Source: Bifidobacterium choloepi (GTDB lineage Bacteria > Actinomycetota > Actinomycetes > Actinomycetales > Bifidobacteriaceae). From it: 54,646 bases of DNA. Both the position numbers and the translations under genes were made by a program. Where the stretch lies: contig NZ_VYSG01000005.1 of assembly GCF_010667615.1 (NCBI RefSeq), positions 1-54,646 on the forward strand. The letters run 5' to 3'. The notes beneath the pieces were generated by a model. The model made no database searches. It was not told where the DNA came from and saw nothing but the letters and a program-made list of their open reading frames with translations. Numbering within the stretch: the first letter of the stretch is position 1; every line of letters starts with the position of its first letter. This document shows, piece by piece, positions 25,999 through 35,693 of this stretch.

Positions 25999-27882
25999 AT
26001 GGCTCCATTGTCGAACGATTCCTCCCGCATACCGCTTCCGCCGACGTTCGGCGCCGCGCCGATCATGACGGCCGACGCCGGAGCCGGCTCCGGCTCGGCT
26101 TCCGACGCCGGCCTGCCGACGGCGAAGCTTGCCCAGCCGGGCCGCTCCGCGCAGCCGGCCCAGTCGGCCCCGCTCTACATGTACTCGACGACGGTCTCCG
26201 ACGTCGGCACCGTGCGCTCGAACAACCAGGACTCGTCGTTCGCCGGCGAGCACCTCGTCGCCGTCTGCGACGGCATGGGCGGCCATGCCGGCGGCGACAC
26301 GGCGTCGACAATCGCCGTGCGCTCGCTCGCCCACATCGAGACGGCCGACGCCGACGGCGACGTCGCGCACGAGGCGCAGATCATGGAGACGTCGGTCATG
26401 GCGGCCCACGACGCGATCGTCGGCAAGGCCAAGCGCGAACGCAAGCTCGCCGGCATGGGCACCACCATCACGGCGATGTCGCTCGTCTCCGGCTACTGGG
26501 TCATCGCCCACATCGGCGATTCGCGCGCCTACCTGCTGCGCAACGGCCACCTGCAGCACCTGACGACCGACCACAGCTACGTCCAGCACCTCATCGACAC
26601 GAAGCGCATCTCCGAGTCGGAGGCGCGCAACCATCCGCAACGCAACGTCGTCATGCGCGTGCTCGGCGACTTCGACATCGACGCGCACCCCGACATCGCC
26701 GTGCGCAAGGCCGCGCCGGGCGACCGGCTGCTGCTGTGCTCGGACGGCCTGTGCGGCGTGCTCAAGGACCAGACGATCCAGGAGACGATGCTCGCCCACT
26801 CGAATCCGGAGGAGTGCGCGCAGACGCTCGTCGGCATGGCGCTCAAGGCCGGATCGACCGACAACGTCACGGCCGTCATCGCCGACGCGACGCTGGCGCT
26901 CAACGCCGGCAAGTTCGACCTGCCGCACCAGACGCCGCTGATCGGCGGCGCGGCCAGCCAGAACATGGCGGCCATCGCCGACATCATCCACGAGCCGGTC
27001 GCCAGCGCGCCGGCGCTCGTCAACGGCAAGGATTCGCCGGCCCAGCGGGCCGCCGCGCTCGCGCAGGGCGTCGCCGCCGGAGCGGCCGCCGCGGCCGCCG
27101 CCAGCGGCGCGCACAAGGCCTCGAAGGGCGGATCGTCCGACAATTCGCCGGCGCACGCCAAGGCGGCCCAGAACGCCGCCCACGCCGCGCAACCGTCCGC
27201 CGACGCCGTCACGCAGCAGATCGCCGTGCCGAGCGACGTGCGTGAGAAGAACGGCGAGCGTCCCGACCTCGACACCGGCGAGATTCCGGTCGTCCAGAAG
27301 AATGACGGCCGCTTCTCCGCCGACCCGAACGATCCGGAGGTCGCCAAGGCCATCCACAAGGAGCAGCTGGAAGAGAAGAAGGCCGTCCGCTCGCGCAAAT
27401 TTCGCAACCGCGTCATTGGAACTGTGGTTACCCTGGTTCTGATCGCCGCCGTCGCCGTCGGCGGCTGGCTCGCGTACATGTGGAGCCAGACGCAGTACTA
27501 CATCGGCAACGACAACGGCACCGTCGCGATCTACCAGGGCGTGCCCACGAACATCTTCGGCCTCGAGCTGTCGCACGTCGCCGCGAAGACCGACATCAAG
27601 ACCGACGAGCTGCCCGAGCAGTGGCAGGACCGCATCGAGGCCGGCATCACGTTCGACAACTACGAGGACGCCGTCGAGCACGTCGACCTGATCAAGGACC
27701 AGTGGCAGGAGCTGCAGGACAAGAAGGCGAAGGAATCGACGGAATTGAAGTCGCCGAGCAGCTCGGCAAGTTCCAGCAGTTCGGCCAGTTCAAGCAGTTC
27801 GGCGAGTTCCGGCGGCTCGGCCAGCAGTTCGGGCGATTCGTCCTCCTCGCCGTCCGCGACCACGCAAGGCGGTGCCGACTGA
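25999..27882 (+). CDS. pstP: PP2C-type Ser/Thr phosphatase PstP
   Basis: A 627-residue metal-dependent phosphatase that reverses PknA/PknB phosphorylation. The catalytic domain (about 50-310) shows VRSNNQDSSF, VCDGMGGHAGGD, GDSRAYLLR, LLCSDGLCG and STDNVTAV, including the metal-binding aspartates. An Ala-rich linker (330-420) leads to one membrane helix (about 472-496) and an external domain ending in a Ser-rich tail. This is longer than mycobacterial PstP (about 514 residues) because of the linker and tail. GAGG five bases upstream favours ATG 25999 over GTG 25993. Its stop overlaps the rodA start by one base. Confidence 0.95.
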   Translation: MAPLSNDSSRIPLPPTFGAAPIMTADAGAGSGSASDAGLPTAKLAQPGRSAQPAQSAPLYMYSTTVSDVGTVRSNNQDSSFAGEHLVAVCDGMGGHAGGDTASTIAVRSLAHIETADADGDVAHEAQIMETSVMAAHDAIVGKAKRERKLAGMGTTITAMSLVSGYWVIAHIGDSRAYLLRNGHLQHLTTDHSYVQHLIDTKRISESEARNHPQRNVVMRVLGDFDIDAHPDIAVRKAAPGDRLLLCSDGLCGVLKDQTIQETMLAHSNPEECAQTLVGMALKAGSTDNVTAVIADATLALNAGKFDLPHQTPLIGGAASQNMAAIADIIHEPVASAPALVNGKDSPAQRAAALAQGVAAGAAAAAAASGAHKASKGGSSDNSPAHAKAAQNAAHAAQPSADAVTQQIAVPSDVREKNGERPDLDTGEIPVVQKNDGRFSADPNDPEVAKAIHKEQLEEKKAVRSRKFRNRVIGTVVTLVLIAAVAVGGWLAYMWSQTQYYIGNDNGTVAIYQGVPTNIFGLELSHVAAKTDIKTDELPEQWQDRIEAGITFDNYEDAVEHVDLIKDQWQELQDKKAKESTELKSPSSSASSSSSASSSSSASSGGSASSSGDSSSSPSATTQGGAD

Positions 27883-29408
27883 TGGCCAGGCAAATCCGCT
27901 ACCTGTTCCTGCTGCTGCTTGCCGTGGGCATCGGCGCGCTGGGCTTTTTCCAGATGTTCGAGCGCACCGCCACGCCGCCGACCGGCACGATGACGTGGCT
28001 GCTGATCGCGGCCGCCGTCATGTTCCTCGTCAGCTGGGCCCTCGTCACGAAGTTCCAGCCCTACGCCAACCAGGCCGTCTGCATCTGCGCGTTCATGCTC
28101 ACCGCGCTCGGCGTGCTGATGATCGCGCGCATCGACCGCGAGAACGACACGGCCGTCGCCGAACGGCAGCTCATGTGGCTGCTGCTCGCGCTCGTCGGCT
28201 TCGACCTGCTCGTCGTGTTCATGCGCGACTACCGCGTGCTCAAGCGCTTCTCGTACGTCAGCATGGTCATCGGCCTCGTGCTGCTGCTGAGCCCGATGGT
28301 GCCCGGCCTGGGCCGCGAGGCGAACGGCTCGCGCATCTGGATCGGCATCGGCCCGTATTCGCTGCAGCCGAGCGAGTTCGCCAAGCTGTTTCTCGCGTTC
28401 TTCTTCGCCGGCTACCTGTTCAGCCACCGCGACCAGCTGTCGGTCGGCGGCAAGAAGGTGCTCGGCCTGCGCCTGCCGCGCCTCAAGGACCTCGGCCCGA
28501 TCATCGTCGTCTGGGTGGCCGCGATGGGCGTGCTGATCCTGCAGAAGGACCTCGGCACGTCGCTGATGTTCTTCGCGATGTTCGTCGCGATGCTGTACGT
28601 CGCGACCGACCGCCCGAGCTGGCTCGTCATCGGCGGCCTCGCGTTCGCCGTCGGCTGCGTCGTCGCCGCGAAGGTCTTCGCGCACGTCGGCTACCGCGTC
28701 GACGCGTGGCTGCACCCGTTCGACTCGGCGATCTACGGCCGCGCGTACGGCAGCTCGTACCAGCTCGTCACCGGCATCTTCGGCCTCGCCAACGGCGGCC
28801 TGACCGGCACCGGCCTCGGCAACGGCTACCCGGCGATCACGCCGCTGGCCAACTCGGACTTCATCTTCTCGTCGATCGGCGAGGAACTCGGCCTGGCCGG
28901 CGTCTTCGTCGTGCTCGTGCTGTACCTGCTCATCGTCGCGATCGGACTGCTCGCGTCGATGAAGATCAAGGACGGCTTCGGCAAGCTGCTCGCCAGCGGC
29001 CTCGCGTTCACGATGGCGTTCCAGGTCTTCACCGTCGTCGGCGGCATCACGCTCGTCATCCCGCTGACCGGCCTGACGCTGCCGTTCATGGCGGCCGGCG
29101 GCTCGTCGCTCGTCGCGAACTACCTGCTCGTCGCGCTGCTCGTCGTCGTCTCGAACGCCGCGAACAAGCCGGAAGCCGACATCTCGAGCGACACGTTCCA
29201 GATGGAAGCGGTCGCCGCGCTGCAGGAAAAGAACCGCCAGCGCGCCGCCGCCGTGCGCCAGCCGCGCTCGGTCGTGTCGGCAGGCACCGAAGAGAACGGG
29301 GAGAATCGTTCCGGTAATCCGGACGATTCGCACGATGCTTCCGACGGCGAGCTGACCGACATCCTGCCGCCGACGACTGGCTGGCCGACCACGGGAGGTG
29401 CCCGTTGA
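27882..29408 (+). CDS. rodA: SEDS-family peptidoglycan polymerase RodA/FtsW
   Basis: A 508-residue membrane glycosyltransferase with ten or more helices. Signatures include the functional Asp in LQKDLGTSLMFF, the GSRIWIGIGPYSLQPSEFAKL segment and VIPLTGLTLPFMAAGGSSL. It polymerises lipid II, working with the class B PBP encoded next. The C-terminal 75 residues are polar and probably cytoplasmic. By gene order (pstP-rodA-pbpA) it is the RodA of the M. tuberculosis cluster; since bifidobacteria have few SEDS proteins, an FtsW-like role cannot be excluded. Its ATG overlaps the pstP TGA, and its end overlaps the pbpA start by four bases. Confidence 0.94.
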   Translation: MARQIRYLFLLLLAVGIGALGFFQMFERTATPPTGTMTWLLIAAAVMFLVSWALVTKFQPYANQAVCICAFMLTALGVLMIARIDRENDTAVAERQLMWLLLALVGFDLLVVFMRDYRVLKRFSYVSMVIGLVLLLSPMVPGLGREANGSRIWIGIGPYSLQPSEFAKLFLAFFFAGYLFSHRDQLSVGGKKVLGLRLPRLKDLGPIIVVWVAAMGVLILQKDLGTSLMFFAMFVAMLYVATDRPSWLVIGGLAFAVGCVVAAKVFAHVGYRVDAWLHPFDSAIYGRAYGSSYQLVTGIFGLANGGLTGTGLGNGYPAITPLANSDFIFSSIGEELGLAGVFVVLVLYLLIVAIGLLASMKIKDGFGKLLASGLAFTMAFQVFTVVGGITLVIPLTGLTLPFMAAGGSSLVANYLLVALLVVVSNAANKPEADISSDTFQMEAVAALQEKNRQRAAAVRQPRSVVSAGTEENGENRSGNPDDSHDASDGELTDILPPTTGWPTTGGAR

Positions 29409-30871
29409 ACCGCAACCTGCGACAGATCTTCACGGCCGTCATCGTGCTGTTCGTCGTGCTCGGCATCGCGGCGTCGCTGATCATGGTCGTCAACGCGAAC
29501 AAGCTCGACAACGACTCGCGGAACGTGCGCGCGCTGTACGAGCAGTACGATTCGCCGCGCGGATCGATCCTCGCCTCCGACGGCACCGTCATCGCGAAGT
29601 CCGACCCGTCCGACGACTCGTTCCAGTACCAGCGGTCCTATTCCAGCGGCGACCTGTACGCCGCCGTCACCGGCTACTTCTCGGTGACCAGCAACGCCGA
29701 CCGCGGCATCGAGGCGAGCCGCAACAGCCTGCTGACCGGCGATTCCGACTCGATGTTCTGGCAGCGGCTCAAGGCGATGCTGACCGGCACCGACAACGAG
29801 GGCGCGACGATCGAGACGTCGATCGACCCGAAGATCCAGCAGGCCGCCTACGACGCGCTCGGCGACAACGACGGCGCGGCCGTCGCGATCGAGCCGAGCA
29901 CCGGCCGCATCCTCGCGATGGTGAGCACGCCGAGCTACGACCCGAACACGCTGGCCAGCCACGACACGACGGCTGCGAACGCGGCCTACTCGGCGCTCGC
30001 CAGCGACTCGTCGAACCCGATGCTCAACCGCGCGATCTCGCAGCTGTACCCGCCGGGGTCCACGTTCAAGACCGTCGTCATGGCGACGGCGCTCGAGTCC
30101 GGCAAGTACGACCTCGACACGCAGATCCCGGCCGGCGCGAGCTACACGCTGCCCGGCACGGCGACGTCGCTGACGAACGCGTCGACCGGCGGCAACGGCA
30201 CCGACGGCACGATCTCGCTCGAGGACGCGCTCGCGTACTCGTCGAACACGGCGTTCGCGCAGCTCGGCGTGGCGCTCGGCGACGACGCGATCTCCGACAT
30301 GGCGCAGAAGCTCGGCTTCGACAAGACGATCACCGTCGACGGCACCGACGCGACCGGCACGCCGATGACGGCCGTCGCCTCGTCGTTCCCGACCGACGTG
30401 ACGGCCGACAAGCTGGCCCTCGCCTCGATCGGCCAGGGCGACACGCTCGAGACGCCGCTGCAGAACGCGATGATCGCCGCGGCGATCGCGAACGACGGCA
30501 AGCTGATGCAGCCGACGCTCGTCGACCGCGTCCGGTACGCCGACCTGTCCGTCATGCCGGACACGACGCCGACCGTCATGAGCCAGCCGTTCAGCGCCGA
30601 CACCGCGAACAAGATCACGACGGCGATGGAGTCCGTCGTGACGAAGGAGAACCAGAACCTCGAGATCGACGGCGTCAACGTGGCCGCGAAGACCGGCACC
30701 GCCCAGATCGGCGAGAACAACGAATCGATCGACGGATGGGTCATCGGCTTCGCCCCGGCCGAAGATCCGGTCATCGCCGTGGCGGTGGTCGTCCACAACG
30801 TCGATCTGTACGGCTCGTTTGCCGCGGGCCCGATCATGAAGGCAATGATGGAGGAGGCGCTCAGCGAATGA
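29405..30871 (+). CDS. pbpA: Class B penicillin-binding protein PbpA
   Basis: A 488-residue membrane-anchored D,D-transpeptidase. One N-terminal helix (about 9-30) is followed by the dimerisation domain with SPRGSILASDG and the transpeptidase domain. Active-site motifs are complete: Ser219 and Lys222 in PPGSTFK, SSN in AYSSNTAF, and KTG in AAKTGTAQIG. It crosslinks peptidoglycan as the partner of the SEDS polymerase just upstream. It starts with TTG in the overlap TTGA, supported by GGGAGGTG about five bases upstream; a rare start codon that may limit its level relative to rodA. Confidence 0.94.
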   Translation: MNRNLRQIFTAVIVLFVVLGIAASLIMVVNANKLDNDSRNVRALYEQYDSPRGSILASDGTVIAKSDPSDDSFQYQRSYSSGDLYAAVTGYFSVTSNADRGIEASRNSLLTGDSDSMFWQRLKAMLTGTDNEGATIETSIDPKIQQAAYDALGDNDGAAVAIEPSTGRILAMVSTPSYDPNTLASHDTTAANAAYSALASDSSNPMLNRAISQLYPPGSTFKTVVMATALESGKYDLDTQIPAGASYTLPGTATSLTNASTGGNGTDGTISLEDALAYSSNTAFAQLGVALGDDAISDMAQKLGFDKTITVDGTDATGTPMTAVASSFPTDVTADKLALASIGQGDTLETPLQNAMIAAAIANDGKLMQPTLVDRVRYADLSVMPDTTPTVMSQPFSADTANKITTAMESVVTKENQNLEIDGVNVAAKTGTAQIGENNESIDGWVIGFAPAEDPVIAVAVVVHNVDLYGSFAAGPIMKAMMEEALSE

Positions 30872-31965
30872 AACTCATCGAAGGCCAGCTCATTCACCGC
30901 CGATACCGGCTGGATTCGCGCCTGGCACAGGGCGGCATGGGGGAAGTCTGGAAAGGCTACGACATCCAGCTTGGCCGGCCCGTCGCGATCAAGGCGCTGC
31001 GGACCGACACGACGAACCAGGAGTCCAAGCTCCGCCGACTGCGCGCCGAGGCCCGCAATTCCGCCAACCTCGCGCACCCCAACATCGCCGCGCTGTTCGA
31101 GTACTACGAGCACGACGGCATCGGCTTCATCATCATGGAGTACGTGCCGAGCAAGTCGCTCGCCGACCTGTTCCACGAGCTCGACGGGCCGATGCCGGCC
31201 ATCGACCTGCTGCCCATCCTGACCCAGACGGCGCGCGGCCTGTTCGTCGCGCATTCGCACGGCATCATCCACCGCGACGTCAAGCCGGCCAACATCATGG
31301 TGTCCGACAACGGCGAGGTCAAGATCACCGACTTCGGCGTCTCCTACTCGACGAACCAGGAACAGATCACGCAGGACGGCATGGTCGTCGGCACGGCCCA
31401 GTACATCTCGCCGGAGCAGGCGCAGGGCCAGCAGGCCACGCCGCAGTCCGACATCTACTCGCTGGGCGTCGTGGCCTATGAAGGACTCTGCGGCCATCGC
31501 CCGTTCACCGGCGCCACGCCCGTCGACATCGCCGCGGCCCACGTCAACAACCCGGTACCGCCGCTGCCGGACACCGTCGACGTGCAGCTGTCGCAGTTCG
31601 TCATGTCGATGCTCGCGAAGGATCCGCTCGACCGGCCGAAGGACGCGCTGACGGTCGCGAGGATCTTCACGAGGATCGAGCGCCGCCTGCTCGACCAGCA
31701 GGCCGCCCGCGCCGAGCAGCCGACGATGGCGTATGGCCGGCGCGTGCCGCGCCGCGTGGCCAGCGCCCCGCACCACGATCCGCTGACGCATTCGGCCAAC
31801 GGCTACCGCTTCGTCGACCCGTCGCTCGACCCCGACTACGGCGTCCCCGACACCGGCGAGCACGCCGCCTACCAGCTCCACGACTATCGCGACGTCCACG
31901 GCACGATGCCGTCGCAAGCCCGATCCGACCGCCCTTCGGGGGAAACGGAGGAATCACATGAGTAG
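30868..31965 (+). CDS. pknA: Ser/Thr protein kinase PknA
   Basis: A 365-residue Hanks-type kinase. The kinase domain (about 10-275) shows LAQGGMGEVWKG, VAIKAL, HRDVKPANIM, DFGVS and GTAQYISPEQ, so all catalytic elements are present. The C-terminal 90 residues are polar, without the transmembrane helix present in mycobacterial PknA, so this protein may be cytosolic. It shares ATGA with the pbpA stop and overlaps pknB by eight bases. Expected targets are division and wall proteins and the FHA adaptors encoded upstream. Confidence 0.93.
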   Translation: MKLIEGQLIHRRYRLDSRLAQGGMGEVWKGYDIQLGRPVAIKALRTDTTNQESKLRRLRAEARNSANLAHPNIAALFEYYEHDGIGFIIMEYVPSKSLADLFHELDGPMPAIDLLPILTQTARGLFVAHSHGIIHRDVKPANIMVSDNGEVKITDFGVSYSTNQEQITQDGMVVGTAQYISPEQAQGQQATPQSDIYSLGVVAYEGLCGHRPFTGATPVDIAAAHVNNPVPPLPDTVDVQLSQFVMSMLAKDPLDRPKDALTVARIFTRIERRLLDQQAARAEQPTMAYGRRVPRRVASAPHHDPLTHSANGYRFVDPSLDPDYGVPDTGEHAAYQLHDYRDVHGTMPSQARSDRPSGETEESHE

Positions 31966-34045
31966 CCAGATGCCCGCGACCCTCGACGGTGGGCGCTACC
32001 AGCTCGGCCAGCTTGTCGGCCGCGGCGGCATGGCCGAGGTCCATGTCGCCCTCGACACCCGCCTCGGACGCACCGTCGCGATCAAGATGATGCGCGCCGA
32101 CTTCGCGAACGACGAGATCTTCCTGACGCGTTTCCGCCGCGAGGCCCACTCGGTCGCGCAGATGAACAACCCGAACATCGTCAACATCTACGATTCGGGC
32201 GAGGAGACGATCGCGCTCGACAACGGCCAGACCGAACGCATCCCGTACCTCGTCATGGAGTACGTCAAGGGCCAGACGCTGCGCGACATCATCAAGGCCA
32301 ACGGCCCGCTGTCGCAGCGCGACACCGAACACGTGATGATCGGCCTGCTGTCGGCGCTCGAGTACTCGCACCGCATGGGCATCATCCACCGCGACATCAA
32401 GCCCGGCAACATCATGATTTCCGAGCAGGGCGTCGTCAAGGTCATGGACTTCGGCATCGCCCGCGCGCTCGACGACTCGGCGACGACGATGACGCAGTCG
32501 CAGGGCGTCGTCGGCACGGCCCAGTACCTGTCCCCGGAACAGGCGCGCGGCGAGACCGTCGACATGCGCTCCGACCTGTACTCGGCCGGCTGCGTGCTCT
32601 ACGAGATGCTGACCGGCCGCGCCCCGTTCACCGGCGACTCGGCCGTCGCGATCGCCTACCAGCACGTCTCGGAAGTGGCCACGCCGCCGTCCGCGATCGT
32701 GCCCGGCCTGCCGGCCATGTGGGACTCGATCTGCGCCAAGGCGATGGCCAAGGACCGGCAGAATCGTTACTCCACGGCGACGCAGTTCAAGAACGACATC
32801 CTGACGTTCATGAGCGGCGGCCAGCCGGTCGCCGCGGCCGTCAACCCGCTGACCGACCTGACGGCGACGAAGGCCGCCACGACGGTGATGACGCCGACCG
32901 CCGGCGAGGCCGGCTCGACGACGACGCAGTTCAACCCGGCGACCGGACAGTTCGAGCAGGTGCCCGCCGCCGAGACGACGAACACCGGCACGCGGCTGGC
33001 CGCGCGCAAGGAAGCCGAGGCGAAGAAGCGCAAGAAGCGGATCGTCGTGACCGTCATCGTCGTCTGCGTGCTGCTCGTCGCCGGCATCGTCGGCGGCTGG
33101 CTGTGGTGGAACTCGCAGCGCGACACCGTGACGATGGTGACGGTGCCGACGTTCAACTCGACGACGACCGAAGACCGCGCGAAGCAGCAGCTCGAGGCCC
33201 TCGGCCTCAACATCAAGGTCGAGGAGGACACCGACTCGGCGCTCGCGAAGGGCACGTTCACGAAGCAGTCGCCGGCCGGCGGCACGTCGGTCGCGCAGGG
33301 CTCGACCGTCACCGTCTGGTTCTCGGCCGGCCCGGCCTCCGTCTCGGTGCCGGACGTCTCCGGCTACTCGCAGGACGAGGCGCGCACGACGCTCGAGAAC
33401 GCCGGCTTCACCGTCTCGACGGCTGTGCAGAGCGAGGACTCCGCGACGATCCCGAAGGATGACGTCACCCGCACCGACCCGGCCGCCGGCACGACCGTCG
33501 ACAAGGGCTCGACGATCAAGCTGTACGTCTCGACCGGCATGACGACGGTTCCGAGCAACCTCGTCGGCATGAGCCAGGACGACGCAATCACGGCGATCAA
33601 GAACGCCGGCCTGACCTCGTCGATCGAATCGGAATACTCGGATAGCGTCGCCGCCGGCAACGTCATCAGCGTCTCGCCGTCCGCCGGCACGACGGTCTCG
33701 CAGGGCGACCTCGTCACCGTCACCGTCTCGCTCGGCCCCGAGCAGGTCACCATCCCGACGATCCCGAGCGGCACGACGCTCGCCTCCGCCAAGCAGATCC
33801 TCGAGGCCTCCGGCTTCGCGGTCTCCGTCAGCGGTCCGAGCGACGACGACGCCGTCGTGACGAACGTCTCCCCGGCCGCCGGCACGACCGTCGACAAGGG
33901 CTCCACCGTCACGCTGACGACGCAGGCCGCCTCCTCCGGCGACGAATCGTCCTCGTCGTCCTCGTCCTCCTCCTCGGAATCCCCGTCCTCCTCGCATTCG
34001 AGCTCCTCGTCCTCCTCGAGTTCGAGCAGCAAGAAGAAGGACTGA
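31958..34045 (+). CDS. pknB: Ser/Thr kinase PknB with four PASTA domains
   Basis: A 695-residue receptor kinase that senses muropeptides or lipid II. The kinase domain (1-280) has VGRGGMAEVH, HRDIKPGNIM, DFGIAR and GTAQYLSPEQ. One helix (about 361-383) leads to four extracellular PASTA repeats (about 390-655), each with a PAAGTTV- or PSAGTTV-like turn. A Ser-rich tail of some 40 residues ends in KKKD. The architecture is that of actinobacterial PknB except for the poly-Ser tail. It is the last gene of the overlapping chain; the next gene begins nine bases later. Confidence 0.96.
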   Translation: MSSQMPATLDGGRYQLGQLVGRGGMAEVHVALDTRLGRTVAIKMMRADFANDEIFLTRFRREAHSVAQMNNPNIVNIYDSGEETIALDNGQTERIPYLVMEYVKGQTLRDIIKANGPLSQRDTEHVMIGLLSALEYSHRMGIIHRDIKPGNIMISEQGVVKVMDFGIARALDDSATTMTQSQGVVGTAQYLSPEQARGETVDMRSDLYSAGCVLYEMLTGRAPFTGDSAVAIAYQHVSEVATPPSAIVPGLPAMWDSICAKAMAKDRQNRYSTATQFKNDILTFMSGGQPVAAAVNPLTDLTATKAATTVMTPTAGEAGSTTTQFNPATGQFEQVPAAETTNTGTRLAARKEAEAKKRKKRIVVTVIVVCVLLVAGIVGGWLWWNSQRDTVTMVTVPTFNSTTTEDRAKQQLEALGLNIKVEEDTDSALAKGTFTKQSPAGGTSVAQGSTVTVWFSAGPASVSVPDVSGYSQDEARTTLENAGFTVSTAVQSEDSATIPKDDVTRTDPAAGTTVDKGSTIKLYVSTGMTTVPSNLVGMSQDDAITAIKNAGLTSSIESEYSDSVAAGNVISVSPSAGTTVSQGDLVTVTVSLGPEQVTIPTIPSGTTLASAKQILEASGFAVSVSGPSDDDAVVTNVSPAAGTTVDKGSTVTLTTQAASSGDESSSSSSSSSSESPSSSHSSSSSSSSSSSKKKD

Positions 34046-34054
34046 CCAGCCGTC

Positions 34055-35455
34055 ATGCAGCCTTCCCCGGAAACGCTCGCGTTCGTCGAGGCGCACGCGG
34101 GCGAGGATGTTCGCCAGCTGGCGCTGGCGGCCGGCGGCCGCAAGACGCCGGCGGGCGTCGACCTGCCGTTCGCACTCGACCAGATCGCCGGCCGCCAGGC
34201 CGCGCGCCGCAAGCTGCCGTCGTGGGCCGCCGCGCCCGGCATCCTCTACCCGCCGCACCTCGCGATGGAACAGTGCTCGTCGGAGCGCACCGCCGCCGCG
34301 AAGCTCGCGTTCCTGCGCTCGCTGTTCCCGACTTCGAACGATTCGTCCGGCATGTTCGCCGGCACGCTCGTCGACCTGACCGGCGGATTCGGCGTCGACT
34401 TCTCGACATTGGCGCGCGGGTTCCGGCATGCCGTCTACGTCGAGCGGCAGGAACAGCTGTGCGAACTCGTGCGGCACAATGTCCATGCGCTCGGGCTCGA
34501 TGACGGACGAATCGTCACCATGGTCAACGGCGACGGCACCGGCTACCTGACGGCCGAGCTGACCGCCGCCGATCCCGTCGATGTCATCTATGTCGATCCG
34601 GCGCGGCGCGACGGCCACGGTGGCCGCACGTACGCGATCGCCGACTGCACGCCGGACGTGCTCGCGCTCGCGCCGGCGCTGGTGAGCCGCGGGCGGATCG
34701 TCATGATCAAGCTGTCGCCGATGCTCGACGTCGACAAGACCGTCGCCGACTTCGAGGCCGCCGGCGCGCACGTCGCCGCCGTCCTGCTCATCGCCAGCGA
34801 CGGCGACTGCAAGGAGCTGACCGTCGTGCTGCAGGGAAGCAGCGGCCACGATTCGTCCGTGCCGGCTGGATCCCCGGCCGGGCCGGCGACCGACCCTGCC
34901 CGCCTGGTCTGCATCGACGACGACTCGACCGTCGAGTTCGCGATGGGGGAGCGGCACGGGACTGCCGTGGACGGGGCCGGTGCCGTAGCAATCGCGGACG
35001 GCGCGGCCTGCCAGCCGCATGCCGCGGCCGGCCAGGGCGGGATCGCCGCCGTTCCGCTGACGGAGGCGACGCACCTGTTCGAGCCGAATCCGGCCGTCAT
35101 GAAGGCCGGATGCTGGCGGGCCGTGGAGGAGCGGTTCGGCGTCGCGCAGGTCGGGCCGAATTCGCACCTGTTCACGGCGGACCACGATGTGCCGGACTTC
35201 CCGGGAAGACGATTCGAGATCGTGCGGGAAGGATCGTTCAACAAGAAGGAGATCCGCCGCGTGCTCGACGGCGTGACGAAGGCGAACGTCGCCGTGCGCA
35301 ACTTCCCGATGCCGGTCGCCGCGCTGCGAAAGAAACTCAAGCTCAAGGACGGCGGCGCCGACTACCTCTTCGCGACGACCGCCGCTACCGTCGACGCTTC
35401 CGGCCGCCCCGGCAAGCCCGAGCACGTCCTGCTGCTGTGCCGGAAGGCCCAATAA
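34055..35455 (+). CDS. THUMP-like class I SAM methyltransferase
   Basis: A 466-residue soluble protein. The SAM-binding region (about 100-240) shows VDLTGGFGVDF, then YVERQEQLCELVRHN, VNGDGTGY and YVDPARRD, typical of a class I methyltransferase. The C-terminal part (about 380-466: FPMPVAALRKKLKLKDGG and LLLCRKAQ) matches the THUMP-like domain found with such enzymes, suggesting an RNA substrate. Substrate and position are unknown. It starts nine bases after pknB and is probably cotranscribed, although it is not part of the cluster in mycobacteria. The insertion at 265-330 is low-complexity. Confidence 0.8.
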   Translation: MQPSPETLAFVEAHAGEDVRQLALAAGGRKTPAGVDLPFALDQIAGRQAARRKLPSWAAAPGILYPPHLAMEQCSSERTAAAKLAFLRSLFPTSNDSSGMFAGTLVDLTGGFGVDFSTLARGFRHAVYVERQEQLCELVRHNVHALGLDDGRIVTMVNGDGTGYLTAELTAADPVDVIYVDPARRDGHGGRTYAIADCTPDVLALAPALVSRGRIVMIKLSPMLDVDKTVADFEAAGAHVAAVLLIASDGDCKELTVVLQGSSGHDSSVPAGSPAGPATDPARLVCIDDDSTVEFAMGERHGTAVDGAGAVAIADGAACQPHAAAGQGGIAAVPLTEATHLFEPNPAVMKAGCWRAVEERFGVAQVGPNSHLFTADHDVPDFPGRRFEIVREGSFNKKEIRRVLDGVTKANVAVRNFPMPVAALRKKLKLKDGGADYLFATTAATVDASGRPGKPEHVLLLCRKAQ

Positions 35456-35457
35456 AC

Positions 35458-35658
35458 AATCCCCCGGAAGGGGATCGGCGTGACGATCACCGAGACGATC
35501 ACCGAGACGCGGGCATCCTGAACACAACAATCCCCTGGAAGGGGATCAGCGAGGCCAGGCCGAGCCGAAGGGTCGACTTGCGGAACGCAACTGGCTGGTG
35601 TGCAAGTCGGCCCTTCGCTTCGCGGCCATGCCGCCCAGCGATTCCCTTCCAGGGGATT
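35458..35658. repeat. Palindromic element copy 3 plus solo end
   Basis: A full 130-bp copy lies at 35529-35658 (ends AATCCCCTGG and CCAGGGGATT), with more internal differences than copies 1 and 2. A lone end fragment, AATCCCCCGGAAGGGGATCG, sits at 35458-35477 directly after the methyltransferase stop. The gap is again convergent (methyltransferase and crgA). Confidence 0.85.
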
Positions 35659-35693
35659 AGGTATGCAGAAAGTGGGATTGGGTACGCGGAAAG

